This document shows, piece after piece, positions 11,190 through 30,130 of a DNA stretch of 64,000 nt (its first letter is position 1; each line of letters starts with the position of its first letter). Under the pieces are notes generated by a model, which did no database searches, was not told where the DNA came from, and saw only the letters and a list, made by a program, of their open reading frames with translations. Where the stretch lies: NCBI RefSeq assembly GCF_000003815.2, contig NC_049979.1:3063353-3127352 (forward strand), given 5' to 3'. The DNA comes from Branchiostoma floridae (lineage: Eukaryota > Chordata > Leptocardii > Amphioxiformes > Branchiostomatidae). The position numbers and the translations under genes were made by a program.

Positions 11190-13570
11190 GCGCAGTAGCA
11201 GCTGGTTACATGTACACATGTATATTACAGCTGTCACACCTAACCTTTGCACAAACAACCCCATGGGACACATAAAACTGGAAACTTTTGCCATTGCTTT
11301 CTTTTCATTCTTGACAAACCTACCCACACAGTAGGTGACGAAATGTCCACATTGCTCGTAATCATATTTAGCAAGTCAATTAGATGAACAATCCAAAATA
11401 ACACAGCTGTCCCTATGGAAGACTGGCTATCAGATATCGCTTCCTTTACTGCACTATTTCGATTATGGCAGGGTTGTACAACCAATCACAGATGCTGTTA
11501 CAAAGATAACTGCCCAATGGCATGACACCTTGCAAACTGACTTAGGGAAAGAGTCTCAGAGCGAACAATCCTCAAAGGAATGTTAAACTTCTGATTAACA
11601 TCTTTAGCCGAAAGTTGTTTGGGCAAACAAACAAAAATATTTACCCCTTCTTCTTATGAAATTCTTTGGTTTCTCTTGATATTTTGCCTGATGGTTCAAA
11701 TGTCACCACTGTTTGTTTCAAAGCTTGTGATGAACTATCTTTACTCTAGCACATTTTTGACACCTGTGTTGTTACGGAAAGTTCTATAGGGCATATGTCA
11801 CCATTGAGTTGACCGTAGAGGGCTTAGACTGAGAATATGATTACAGCAATAGCTAAAATCCTTGAAAATCCTACCTTTCCTTGAAAATTTTGGCCCAATC
11901 TGGATACTTTTGGCTTAGAAGGAACAAGTAGGGTCTACGACACTTCCCCATTTCGGTCACAATTTCTTCAGTTCAGCAATTTAGTTGGTTTAAGGACAGA
12001 TTTGAGCTGTTGGGTCCTGGTGGATACAGAAGAAAACCAAAGGTGATGTTTCTTTCATATATAGTGAGCTTTTCTCAGAGTTTGAGCTGGTTGACGCAAT
12101 TTTCTTTGGTTAATTGTTAAAAAGAAAACACTTGTGACTTTCTGATGGAGGAGAATTCTAAAGATTGAAATTTGTGTCAATAATTTCATGCAGGGCTGTT
12201 GTAGGGTAATTCAACATGCTTTCCAATGGCAGGTGTCTGCCCTTCAAGTAGTGGTGACAGTGGTGTTTATAATAATATAAACCTACAGGAGTAAATATCA
12301 TCACATCGTTAACTTTATCACCTGGAGCACTTGGGATTAATCAATTATCTTACGCCTAACTACAAGGTGCTAATGCTGTGTGATATAATATAATATAAGC
12401 CTGTCATGAAGTTTGCCGAGAACGTGTAACAGTGATGCCCCCTGGCTGTCACCCCAGGCACTGCATCCAGCTGGAGAGCTATAGGTGTGAACAAAATGGA
12501 CAACAGTGTCAGGACTCGACCCTGTATGGGGAAACAGTGTTGTCATGACGACAACTACGACTGTCTGCCATCGCCACATCCGGTTTGCGTGTCAGTGAAT
12601 CGTAGCTCCAGCTTGCACATTGTCCTGTTCTACATTGTATATCAGCCAGCTTTCAAACATTCTTTTGTGTTACTATTCTTAGAGCTTTGGACACTTAAGT
12701 CTGTTTATCTCAGATAGTGAAAGTTGGAAGATTTCTTATTGTTTGACAATGCTGAAGCTACAATTCACTGAAATACAAATAGGACACAATTCATTGGTGA
12801 AAGATCATGTGACTAAATGCTACCTAATGCTCTGCAACCAACCAGAAAATAAAAGCAAGCAAGAAGAGCTGAGATGGTATAAACAAATAATAAACAAACA
12901 ATAAAGCAACACGGGGAGGAAAAACGAAAGATGCTTGTTTACTTAATTTTTCTTAAATTTAATCTCATAATCAATTCAGACTTGGGACCAAAAAGCTTCC
13001 TTATGCTTCGGTCTAATATGGCAACTCCGGTTACATGTAGTTTAGGGACAGTCTTTCTAGCCCCATAGCTGGGCCCCTACATTTTTTTAAAACTCACAAT
13101 TAAATTCATCCTGGGACCTGGCCGCAAATGGAAGCCATGACCTACTCATCAAAAAAATGTGCGGTACCCCCCCGTATCTGTTAGTCCCCCGGGATAAATT
13201 TTTGGACATCGGAGCCTGGCCGTGGTTACAACCCTAGAGGGCACTGGTGCAAATTGGACCGCAGTATAACTGTATAGGCTGTAGCAATAGCTGGGAGCAG
13301 GTTAGACACCAAGCGTTGATGGCAAAATGAAAGCAAGAGGGTTGGCAGCCAGTATCAGTAGTGGCTACATTCATATAGTTAGCAAGTGTGTATGGTAAGG
13401 GTAAAGGAGGCAAGCCATTGCTACTAACTACCATACAAGCCAGTGTTTGGGGGGGGGGGGGGCTGTGACATGTATGCAGAGAGCAAGCAAAATTAGAGCA
13501 ACAACTTGAAGACAAAACAGGCAAGAAAGCACCACTGGGGGGTAAAGGAGGCCATTTACATAAGAGCACA
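11190..13570. other. Intergenic stretch without recognised genes
   Basis: Only short, signal-free ORFs and AT-rich sequence; a poly-G run at about 13448-13462. Confidence 0.5.
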
Positions 13571-14786
13571 CAGTGTTCTCACCAGGATTTTTTCTCAGCG
13601 TCAGGGCAGGGGTCCGGGGGCCGCCGAAGGGGCAGAGCCCCGGTTGGGGGGACCCAGGGGGGCGAAGCTCTTGCATTTTAGGCTATTCAGAAGGCTTATT
13701 GTATCAGTTTTTAGGGGCATATATACGATAATTGTAGCAGTTTGACGTAACGATACTTTGAGTCAAAGCATCAAAGACAACTAAAAACTCATAAACAACA
13801 TACTTTACTCAGCTCAACAGTACTTTAATAAATATTGTCCGGTTTGCCACCAACTTTATCTAGATAAACAACTTTGACAGTCTCTGTTTTCATCGTATTT
13901 TTTTTCATCGTAAACAGAACAAAACACGCAGAAACATGTGCTCGGCACGGCCCAGGGAGTCCCCGGCCGACTTTCAAGTTCGCGATCGGCGGACGAATAA
14001 TGCGTTCACATAAGAGGTGTTGGACGTAAAAACAACAAGAATACCTTTGCTTCCTTTTGATATGAGTTTTGGGCCCGCAAAATCTCCAAAACGGCAGAAA
14101 TTTTCGGGGTAAAATACGGTAAAATTTGCTCCAAAAATGGCGGTCGCTGCTGTTGTTTATCCTAAAGTCTTTGCCTAAACCAATGAGATCGCTAGTTTCC
14201 CCTGACGTCACAGAGACGCATCGATCTCGCGAGAATTTTTTGCGAGATTTTACGATGTTTTCGCCGCCATTAACGCCAGCTGCCTGCATGCATGCAGGCA
14301 CGATGTTTTTCATCATTTCTCAACGCAAATTTCTCGATCTTTGGAAGGTTTTAGATGATTTACAAGTATACTGCAACATAAAAGGGAATATATACAAGTG
14401 CTATTTTTGTGCAAGTCCAAGAAGCGTTTCTTGCCGTTCCGATTTTGACCGGACTTGAACCGAAACTTTTTACAAGTTTTGTGCCGGTTCTCTGTTTACA
14501 GTACAGAACGCACGCCGCGCAAGGGGCGGTCCTGGGTGGTGGCTGCGAGATAGCGGTACGCGGGGTGCTGTAAAACACCTCCCTTCGAGCTGAAACTTCC
14601 TGAAACAGCGGAGGCGCGTGCTTGGCACGTGCTTTCGTATTTTTACTACGGTATTTTTCCAGTTTTCCCCCATTTTTTGGCCGCTACGCTGGGTGAAAAT
14701 ACAGCGTAGCGGGCTTTTTACAGCGTCATTTTTCCAGCCCACAGCGTATCGGCCCGCTATGCTGAAAAGGCCTGGTGAGAACACTG
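13571..14786. mobile_element. hAT-like non-autonomous element (CAGTGTTCTCACCAGG)
   Basis: 1216 bp with ends CAGTGTTCTCACCAGGATTT and, inverted, CAGTGTTCTCACCAGGCCTT followed by TTCAGC. Subterminal ACAGCGTAGCGGGC repeats. GCACA-rich flanks overlap but no exact 8-bp TSD. No intact transposase. Confidence 0.7.
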
Positions 14787-15536
14787 GCACACCAGCCGAC
14801 ACTTAACAGAGACGGGGGCCGATACTGCCTGCCAGGCATTTATGATTTGTTACTGAGTAACTGAATCATCACTCCTGTAGAAGGTCGACGGAGGTGCGAC
14901 TGAAAATTCGAGGTAAGCAAATTTTGGCGTTGTATGACAGTGGAAAATCTTCAATAAAGATAGCACCACTTCCAGGTACAGCTTTGCTTGTGTTATACAG
15001 AACTACCAGGCTTCATGCCAAAGAACAGCAGTAGCAGCAAGGGAACAATGCACAAGGAGAACATGCACAGCAAAGGATTTTGCAACCTCAACACTGGGCT
15101 GAGAATACCTGCAGAGTTCCCATATATTACTGAATAATGAAAAAACTTGGTCATTGCTTAGATTAATGCCCTAAAAATATTACTACTGTTTCATTCACTG
15201 AATGGTTACAATCAGGCTTTAAGCCAGGCATGCGTCCAGGCATCCTTTGGATGCACTGTTCGAAAAATAATAAAGAAATTGGACCCACTGAAGAGAGCAG
15301 TTTCTCTGACAAGCATAAAATTGATTGGATTGACCAGGGATGCTACTAGGTCCTGGTGTGACCTGTCTGACAGTAAATTTACTGTATTCCACAAAATCTG
15401 CACATCGTGTAGTATTTCAAAGTGTTATGAATTTCAAAGTTTTCTTTGCAGCATGGCAAGAAATGAGGACCCCTATGATAAAATCCTAGCTAAAAGCCTG
15501 ATTCCCATCCACTGCAATCATCAACATCAACTGTAC

Positions 15537-15650
15537 AACATATGCCAAAAAGCAGTTACTCAAGCAACTGGATATGATTTAGGAAACGGTCAGACGTCTC
15601 AGATGGTATCCACCATCTTTCGTTAGTGACACTGCTTTTTGGCATATCTT
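15537..15650 (-). ncRNA. Hammerhead-like structured repeat, copy 1
   Basis: On the minus strand: an outer stem (ATATGCCAAAAAGCAGT pairs with ACTGCTTTTTGGCATAT), CTAACGA, a 7-bp hairpin AGATGGT-GGAT-ACCATCT, then GAGACG-TCTGAC-CGTTTC. Related copies at 27110-27195, 31905-31990, 51600-51640 and 60070-60155. See the finding on covariation; probably part of a dispersed retroelement. Confidence 0.5.
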
Positions 15651-15705
15651 ATTACCTGGATGTCTAATCTTCATCGACGCAACAGTACAACACTTACCCA
15701 CCTCT

Positions 15706-22496
<6,791 letters not shown>

Positions 22497-22501
22497 CTTG
22501 T

Positions 22502-22561
22502 CGTGACGTCACGCCTGTTGTTTACAATCACTGCGCCTGCGCCGGAAAACAAACGCACGTG
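22502..22561 (-). promoter_or_regulatory. CRE and HRE/E-box motifs upstream of EGLN start
   Basis: TGACGTCA (22504-22511) lies 8 bp upstream of the ATG and GCACGTG (22555-22561) about 60 bp upstream. The latter contains ACGTG, the HIF response core; EGLN genes are known HIF targets in animals. Motif match only. Confidence 0.3.
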
Positions 22562-22614
22562 TAAAATGTTTGGCATGGTTTCTGGTTGGCACGTTGGCCA
22601 AGTGCTGAACGATG

Positions 22615-22730
22615 TCAATGTGCTCTGTGCGGCAAAAACTGACGATGTGGCAATGTGCTGTGTGTGGCAGAAACCGCCGATGTGGCAATGTGCTGTGTCA
22701 GGTGACAGAAACCGCCACACATAGCACATT
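22615..22730. repeat. Short tandem duplication upstream of EGLN
   Basis: GATGTGGCAATGTGCTGTG recurs with AGAAACCGCC in two to three diverged units of about 40 bp. Confidence 0.6.
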
Positions 22731-22947
22731 GACGAGTCATTGAAACTTCGTGCAGAACTTGGCAAATTTCCGCGCACAAGCTTTTTTTGGCCCCCAGAAG
22801 CAAATAGGAGAAGAGGACGTCCATACCTCACGCTAAAGGAGTATTGAAGTATTGTACTAGACTGGTCTATATGATAAGGATCTCATTGAACTGATGAAAG
22901 ATAGAACACAATGAAACCAAAACTATGTGAATGCTTCAACTTGTTAG

Positions 22948-23311
22948 TAAATGCATTTAAGTTCGCGGGGATTTAATTTCGCGGAAACGGGAAAAACGAC
23001 TTTTCGCGGTGGTTTTATTTTCGCGGTAGTACCACAGACTACAGTCTTATACCATAATAGAAAAATGTTCGCGGTGGTTTTTAGTTCGCAGTGAAGTGGT
23101 CACCGCGAAAACCGCGAACGTTAACAAGTGGATTAATGTTCGCGGTTTTCGCGGTGACCGCTTTACCGCGAACTTAAAACCACCGCGAACATTTTTTCTA
23201 TTATGGTATTAGGCTGCAGTCTGTGGTGCTACCTCGAAATTAAATCCACCGCGAAAAGTCCTTTTTCTCGCTACCATGAAATTAAATCCACGCGAACTTA
23301 AATGCATTTAC
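22948..23311. mobile_element. Large near-perfect palindrome rich in TTCGCGG
   Basis: About 360 bp; arms start TAAATGCATTTAAGTTCGCG on each strand and stay complementary through the centre (GTCACCGCGAAAACCGCGAA / TTCGCGGTTTTCGCGGTGAC around 23100-23155). Probably a fold-back MITE. Confidence 0.85.
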
Positions 23312-23716
23312 AGTATGTATGTATATATGTAAGCTTTTACGAGAGAGGATGAAAGTGAAAGTGGATATGGCTGGAATCGCCGGCCTATGATGTTGACAAG
23401 CCCCCGCGCACGTAGACCCACCCCGCCTGGCATCCTGCCAGACTTGGAGGCGCCAGACGCGGATTCGCAACGCGCGAACGTGAACGTAACGTTAACCTTG
23501 TAAAATCGGTAACATCATTGTCACCGAATCCTCCACAGGAGTCAGCGAAACGACATCCGCAACAGCGAAACCGCCTGTCTGGATGTGCGGTTTCGCTGTT
23601 GGAACTTGGATGTCCCTGCTTAGGAGGATGCGAAACGAAGGACAGGTTCGATTCTGGACCACTTAAATGCTTCCTGCTGTATACATCTGGTGTTCTGGAC
23701 TTGCTTGGGAAGTGGG

Positions 23717-23945
23717 TAACGCTAGTTCACCTTTATCCGCGGGTAACCGATATCCGTTGCTTTTAGAAACTGGATATCAAGTCGACGGATGTGTTTTCAA
23801 ATTGCAATATCTTAAAAATATCACAGTTTGAAACCACCGTTCTTAGACGTGATGTGCCTTAATACCCTGTTTTTGAAAGCAACGGTTATAGATCACCCAG
23901 CGGATAAAGGTAAACTAGCGTTACCCGGTAACTAGCGTTACCATC
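23717..23945. mobile_element. MITE family E (TAACGCTAGTTCACCTTTAT), copy 1
   Basis: Ends TAACGCTAGTTCACCTTTAT and inverse (GGATAAAGGTAAACTAGCGTTA). The right end is followed by a second GGTAACTAGCGTTACC, a partial tandem duplication of terminus plus flank. Other copies: 42477-42780, 44919-45390, 46839-47069. Confidence 0.8.
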
Positions 23946-24098
23946 CTAGTAAAAACAACGCTAATGCTTTGGTGGGAAGTTTGGTCACATTTCCAAACCG
24001 GAAATTTTGCACCTGAGTGGAGTAAAGAAAAGTAGTGAAAATTGCCTTTCCCAATGGCATAACAATCGGCAGCATGGCAGGAGTAGAACCCAATTAAG

Positions 24099-24800
24099 AC
24101 CGATTTCTTGTCTATTAGTGAAATATTGTGATAGCAGCCCTCTATCATAGCCTCCATAACAGGCTCTCTTGGAGGCCGGCATTCAGAAAACGCCAGCAAT
24201 CAGCGACCGAGTACAAATAGAAATGGCCAGCAAAAGTGTATTATGGGTCCCAAAAAAAGGCCCCAGAGAGCCTGCAATGGAGGCTTCCTCTATCACATTA
24301 TTTTACTTGTAAGAGATAAAAAGGCTTGTCTATTAGTGAAATAATGTGATAGCACCCCTTTATCACATTATTCTACTAGGAACAGAAAGGATCGGTCTAT
24401 CCGTGAGAGTATGTGATAGCATTCCTCTATCACATTATTTTACTTGTAAGAGATAGATAGGCTTGTCTATTAGTGAAATAATGTGATAGCACCCCTTTAT
24501 CACATTATTCTACTAGGAACAGAAAGGATCGGTCTATCCGTGAAAGTATGTGATAGCATTCCTCTATCACATTATTTTACTAGTAAGATACAAAGCCTTG
24601 TCTATTAGTGAAATAATGTGATAGCAACCCTCTATCACATTATTCTACTGGGAACAGAAAGGATCGGTTTATTCGTGAAAGTATGTGCCTGATAGCATTC
24701 ATCTCTCACATTATTTTACTAGTAAGACATACAAAGGCTTGTCTATTAGTGAAATAATGTGATAGCACCCCTTTATCCCATTATATTACTAGTAAGAGAA
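24099..24800. repeat. 69-bp satellite in 138-bp dimers, each monomer a hairpin
   Basis: CTTGTCTATTAGTGAAAT starts at 24107, 24324, 24462, 24597 and 24738 (period 135-141). Each dimer has two related monomers, both with AATGTGATA-N9-TATCACATT or a close variant, a 9-bp stem. Degenerate units continue to about 24945. Confidence 0.9.
24148..24286. mobile_element. Mutator-like MITE inserted in the satellite, 9-bp TSD
   Basis: 139 bp, TAGCCTCCATAACAGGCTCT ... AGAGCCTGCAATGGAGGCTT, flanked by CCTCTATCA (24139-24147, 24287-24295). Related to 31655-31856, with one shortened arm. Confidence 0.88.
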
Positions 24801-25806
24801 GTTAAGTATTTTGCTAGTAAGAAAAAGACAGCTACTGGTGAAAACGTGTGATATCATTGTGCCAATCATTTATCGCATGCGAAAGAAGTTAACACGGTTT
24901 TCGACAGAAACACATTTTGAATTAAAATAATGTGATAAAATATACAGTGCTTCTGTCTTGGTTCTAGGCCAAACATCCTTCAGTCCCACCACGAGACGCC
25001 ACTGAGCTGGCCCTATACATACTGACGATGCCTCCAACTGCGAACCCAGTGCGCGGCAAAACAACATGACCTCAGACGACCCGGTACCCTACTCCGATGT
25101 TTGACATAACATGACTCCAGGCACGCTTCACCGCAATTCGAAACGATACAACAATAGTAGCTCTGAACTTGTTGTCGTCTCTGTATATGCCGTATCAGAT
25201 CAGATCTTGACTTGTTGTCAAGATCCGCGCTAGGGCAGAAGAAAACAACGTAGAACAAAACAAAACTGGAAAGAAATGATTATATTTCACGCATCGCCTC
25301 CCTGCCATGGCCACATTTTAACCAGTGTTAAGCTTTTAGAACAAACTGTAAACATGCATTTTAGTGAGCTGTGATAAAAGTTTATTGGTCGTGGATTTTG
25401 CAAACTGTGATCTGTTGATGCAGTTCATGTGGTATTAAAAATGTAATATGCCAAGCCAAAGAGGAATAAAGCTGCAGAAGTTAGTTTTATCATTTAAGGT
25501 AACGTTTAGTTATATACAAGAAAGTTAGTATTTGTAAGATTGCAGAATGTTTACCTTTATTTACATGGCCTAGACCTGGCCTAACATTTTCTACCAAGAT
25601 GGCAACTCCACATACCATAGGTCACTTGCGTGCTCCAAATCTGCGGTCATTGAACTTATTTCGAACATGGTTCAATTTAAATTCGAAAAGGTTCTAAAGT
25701 TCGATTTTGTGTTTAAATGCCACTTGTTGACTTGTTTTCACGTCAATGTAGGGATGGTTGGCCTTCTCCATGGTGATGTTGTAAAAACGCAACACGTTAA
25801 GATCTA

Positions 25807-26763
25807 AAGCTAAGGGCACAACCCGCCGTGCGTTTTATTTATTCGTACGTTTTTTGGGAGGCCACGTATGTCCGCCACGTTTTTCTAAAACTTCTTCTTA
25901 CTTCTTACTGTTTAGGTGGCTACCATCATCTTGTTGATGTGTGGAAGGAATGGCAACAGCAGGGAGGACTGTAACGTTACAGGGCAGGCGTGTTGCCCCG
26001 GTGCCGGCTTGTACGGGGGTGAATCCGCAGCCGGAATGCAGAGAAAGTCAGTTTAGGTGGGGTCACACATGCGTGTATGTTCAAGTCCGTTTGAGGTGCG
26101 TATGAAGGTCTTAGTCTCTACCAGGCTCCACAGGTCGCGGGAAAAATGGTACAAATTGGACAAATATAGATACATAACATGCCAGATGAGTTAGCTGACC
26201 GAGAAGTATGGTTAGGGACCCAGCTAACTCGTCTGACATATTACCTGTTTACGTTTGTCCAATTTCTATCATTTTTACAACGACCTGAGGGGCCTGGTGG
26301 AGGCAAATACTCCCATGCGCGCCTCATGCGCACACAAATATATACGCAGCTGTGACCCCACCTTTTGCATGCACGTAAAGTGCTACGGCGTGTCTGCGTG
26401 CTCCCAAATCTGTTGGATTCCGTACGATTTCGTACGGAGGCGGTACTTACCAGTTACGGATCCCAAAAGACTGCCCACGTTTTGGCACGTAGACACCACG
26501 TAGACCTCCTGACCAAATTGTAGACCTGGATCGGATTTATGGATTGTGATTTTGATTTGTCTGCCGTCTTTCATGTTTCATTTGCATTTATATGTTCCGA
26601 AGTGTATGTCTATTTATTTTCTTTGTAATATGCTTTTATTTCCTTGTATGTAAATACTGGGCCCTATTGAAAACCAGTTTCTCTAAACTGAATAGGCCAC
26701 ACAGGCGTTTGAAAATAAACAAACAAAACGCAGTTTCACATACGGCGGGTTGTGCCCTTAGCA
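25807..26763. mobile_element. TIR element family D, long copy with nested MITE
   Basis: Ends AAGCTAAGGGCACAACCCGC / GCGGGTTGTGCCCTTAGC, TA at the left border. Interior (CCAAAAGACTGCCCACGTTT) matches the 255-bp member at 43769-44023 in inverse orientation. Confidence 0.8.
26112..26305. mobile_element. Family C MITE nested inside family D element
   Basis: Palindromic: TAGTCTCTACCAGGCTCC ... GGCCTGGTGGAGGCA, with AAATTGGACAAA in both arms. No clear TSD. Confidence 0.7.
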
Positions 26764-27109
26764 TAAAGCTCGTACGTAAAGTAGCTTTACAAAAATATCC
26801 CCATCCGTTTCAGACACATGGGCTGTAGTTTGCACAGCACGTGCTTCACGTGGTCCACGTGCTTCACTTTGTCTCTACCGATCGATTTCTAAAAGTAACG
26901 TTACATCGTTACGTACGTGACGTTAACGTTGACGTTAGGCCGTGGCACGTAAATTTTATGGATGACATCAGCGCACTCATTAATTTTCGCCCGATTTTGA
27001 AAAAAACAAAACAAGAATCATTTCCCGTCCAGAGATGGTGAACTTAGTCATTTTTTTAACTTAGTAATTTTTCTTTGTTTTATTTCTTGGAGTTTAGACA
27101 TCCAGGCAT

Positions 27110-27195
27110 AAGATAGGACAGATAGCAGTTATTCAAGTAATTCGATATGATTTTGGAAACGGTCAAACGTTTCAGATAGCATCTGACCCACTGCC
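27110..27195 (-). ncRNA. Hammerhead-like structured repeat, copy 2
   Basis: Minus strand CTGACTAAAGG ... ATGCTATCT GAAACG-TTTGAC-CGTTTC. Stem II is distorted by an insertion. Confidence 0.4.
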
Positions 27196-27669
27196 TTTAG
27201 TCAGTTATGCTCTATTTTGTTCATTTGTGCCTCCCCTCCTTCATTCAGGAACTCAGATCAGTCCAAGACATCAAGCTTTTTTTATTGAGGTCACGGGGGC
27301 AGAAGGCTTGGGTCAAACAAGGATATTCTTAACATAGGCCCAGATAGAATGCATAGTCCAAGTCCAAATATTCACTGAACGTTATATAAAGAATGGATGA
27401 AAGACCTTTATTGTACATTTATGCTCCAACAAGTACAGGACGTAGCGATAAGGCACAATTTCATCTACAGAGACGTCGTGCTTTTTTGTGTACGCAGCAT
27501 GACATTGAATGATGCGTGCATATTTAGACACTTCTCAAATAGACTTTTGTACCTTAGATTAATGATCAACACGTCACCTCTAGCAGCTCGGGAGTGAACT
27601 GACATGCGGATAGACTTAGTCTACATCGCAGGCTCCTCGCCGGGCTCTCCGTGGTGCATGTTCAGCGGC

Positions 27670-27885
27670 TGTTTTTCTTAGTCTTCAAGCCCAAACCGGG
27701 GCCCGGCCAGGATGTTTAAAGAAACGAAAAATTGAAATGTATACCTTGAAATATACACATATCATGCCCATGATTCTTATCTTGACATTTGGTGTATTTT
27801 TATGCCTTTTATATCATATTTTTCGCTCCCAAAAGCTGCCCGGCCGGGCCCCGGATTGGAAATGTAACCTAAGCCTAATCAGGTT
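27670..27885. repeat. Inverted repeat with CCGGGGCCCGGCC arms
   Basis: AAACCGGGGCCCGGCCAGG near 27691 and GGCCGGGCCCCGGATTGG near 27841-27858, about 130 bp of AT-rich sequence between. Probable MITE. Confidence 0.55.
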
Positions 27886-28971
27886 TTCGTCAGAACTGAT
27901 CATGATACATTAATAGCGCAAAAACAAATGATAACGTTACGTTCATAGACGTGGTTTGGCGATGTTTACTGAAAATCGAATGCCTACAAATAAACCTCAA
28001 GCCCATAACTTAACAAACCCTGCACCACAAGACGGGGATACATGTATCTATATCTACAGGGCGCCAAAATATACCAATATCAAATCAAAGATCTGCATGG
28101 GGTGATATATGGCCAGCTCCTATTCCAGACACTAGAGTCCATTCCAAGACACCATGAGGGTTTTTAGGCGATATTTGTAATTAGTCTGAATTATTTTGAG
28201 TAAAAGAATATCTGAGCCACAATAATTAAATTATTTTCAAAAAATTGACTAAGAAAATACTCATTTATTTGAATTTCTTTGAATATTTTAGAAACATTTT
28301 GAAAGTAACTGTACAAAAATATCTTTATTTAGAATAATTGTGAAACCTCTCTGTGATTATTTCACATTTACAAATATTTACAAAAAATGGTAAACCTGGC
28401 CAAATGGTAAAATTAGTTTATTGCCCCCATAAAAGTAAGCCCTATTGTTGCATCTGTATATTTTTAGATTTCACTGCTGGGCACTGGTGGATCCTTTGTG
28501 ATGGGCCATTGTTGCATGGCACCCAACCCAACCATACTTTGCAAGAATGTGTGAATTGCTATCTTCACAGCCCACCGAACCATTTACAAAAAATGGTAGA
28601 AAATGGTAAATAATGGTAGAATGCTGTTATCATTATTTAGAAACCATTAGAAGTATCCAATTCCACACCATGAATATTTCCAAAGTTTTACAGGACCAGG
28701 GAAATATTCATAAAGTTGAAACAGTGTTAAAAATATTTCTGAAGTATCAAATGTCCTAGACATATAATTACAAAACTTTAAAATCAATTCTAAACAATGG
28801 CAACAAACATCCGCATGGTGTCTTGGAATGGACTCTATCATGTGTTCTTTTATTTTTACAATTTCGTTCTGTTTTCTGATCGGTTAACGTTCCCATGGGA
28901 TAACATGCACTTACAGATTAATACTAGTACTGTAAATACTGGAATTTGCATGGTCCCTTTCCCCATACGAA

Positions 28972-29136
28972 ATGCCCTCGAAGAAGTCTGTAGTTGGAGG
29001 CTATCAGGTGGCCTACGTGCGTAGCCCCACCGAGAAGCCTGTAGTTGGAGGCTATCAGGTGGCCTACGTGCACTACTCCACGGAGAAGCCTGCAGTTGGA
29101 GGCTATCAGGTGGCCTACGTGCACTGCTCCATGTAG
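28972..29136 (+). CDS. Possible 54-residue repeat microprotein
   Basis: ATG 28972 to TAG 29134-29136. Three 54-bp units each encode 18 residues around VVGGYQVAYVHYSTEKP. The repeat length keeps frame on both strands, so an 84-codon minus ORF also exists; no splice, promoter or homology evidence. A plain minisatellite is at least as likely. I do not recognise the peptide. Confidence 0.25.
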   Translation: MPSKKSVVGGYQVAYVRSPTEKPVVGGYQVAYVHYSTEKPAVGGYQVAYVHCSM

Positions 29137-29687
29137 CGCGCTTGTTCTTGAAGTGGGAGGGAGGAATGACGTCATCAATGTTGTATAATTGGTCTATTTT
29201 GAGTCCACGGGAGAACTTGAACCCGTCACAAAACCGGCCATAAAAGTAGCCGACTTGCTGTATTACTAGCTCAGTCTAAGTAAGTCCAGTCTGGGAAAAT
29301 AAAGTAGCCCCAACTACCAAGGTGTATGTGAATACGATAGAACCAAAAGTGTGAATGACATGCTAGACCCAACATGTCGACTTATTTATATCTATTGAAA
29401 TTTATATTACGTTATGTCTGTTTGGTGTACTGTAAGTAGTTGTTATAGACCTTACGAAAGTTGCAGTCATTTTTTTCGTGTTATTAAAGATTTCTATTCT
29501 ATTCTGTGAATCTTAAATTACCTTTAATCGATCTCACCTGACTCATGATGAAACGTATTTGAGATGAAAGCTTGTTAATGACTGTACGGACGAAAAATAA
29601 CAACGTCGGTTCGGACGTGCAAGCTTTCCTGCCCTGATTTGGTATTGGTTGGGCGGACTACTTCTTCGCAGCCAGGGACTGAATTGC

Positions 29688-29821
29688 ATATCTCCGAGCA
29701 GATCATACAGTGGCATGCATAAGATACCAGAGGTGCCCGTTTGACTCCCTTTGGCCGGCTCCACTCCTTGGCCAGCTTTGATACTATCTTATGGCACCAG
29801 GTAGGATCTGCTTGGAGATTA
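29688..29821. mobile_element. Family B MITE with perfect 9-bp TSD
   Basis: 134 bp, ATCTCCGAGCAGATC ... GATCTGCTTGGAGATTA, flanked by CTGAATTGC (29679-29687, 29822-29830). A second, decayed copy lies at about 30004-30128 and a third at 39457-39614. Confidence 0.85.
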
Positions 29822-30130
29822 CTGAATTGCTAGGAGCTTATGGGGGGGGGGGGGCAGCTTTGGGGGCTATATCGCAAGGGTCTGTCAGGCCATACATATC
29901 ATTTCGTAGTATAGATTTATGATACAATGTAGCCTCCCGTGACCAGGACTTGCTACGGGGGTTATGGGGATGGTAGAATTCCAGAAAAAAAAATCGGGAA
30001 AAAATCTCCAACTAGATCCACGGTGCGTAATGTATAGTATCAAACGCCCGTTTGACTCCCTTAGCCGGCTTTACTTCCTGGCCAGCTTTGATACTATCTT
30101 ATGGCACCGTACGATCTGCTTGGAGATTTG

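Noticed and set aside
24099-24800. CRISPR-like regular repeat
   Set aside because: Contiguous satellite without unique spacers in a eukaryotic genome.
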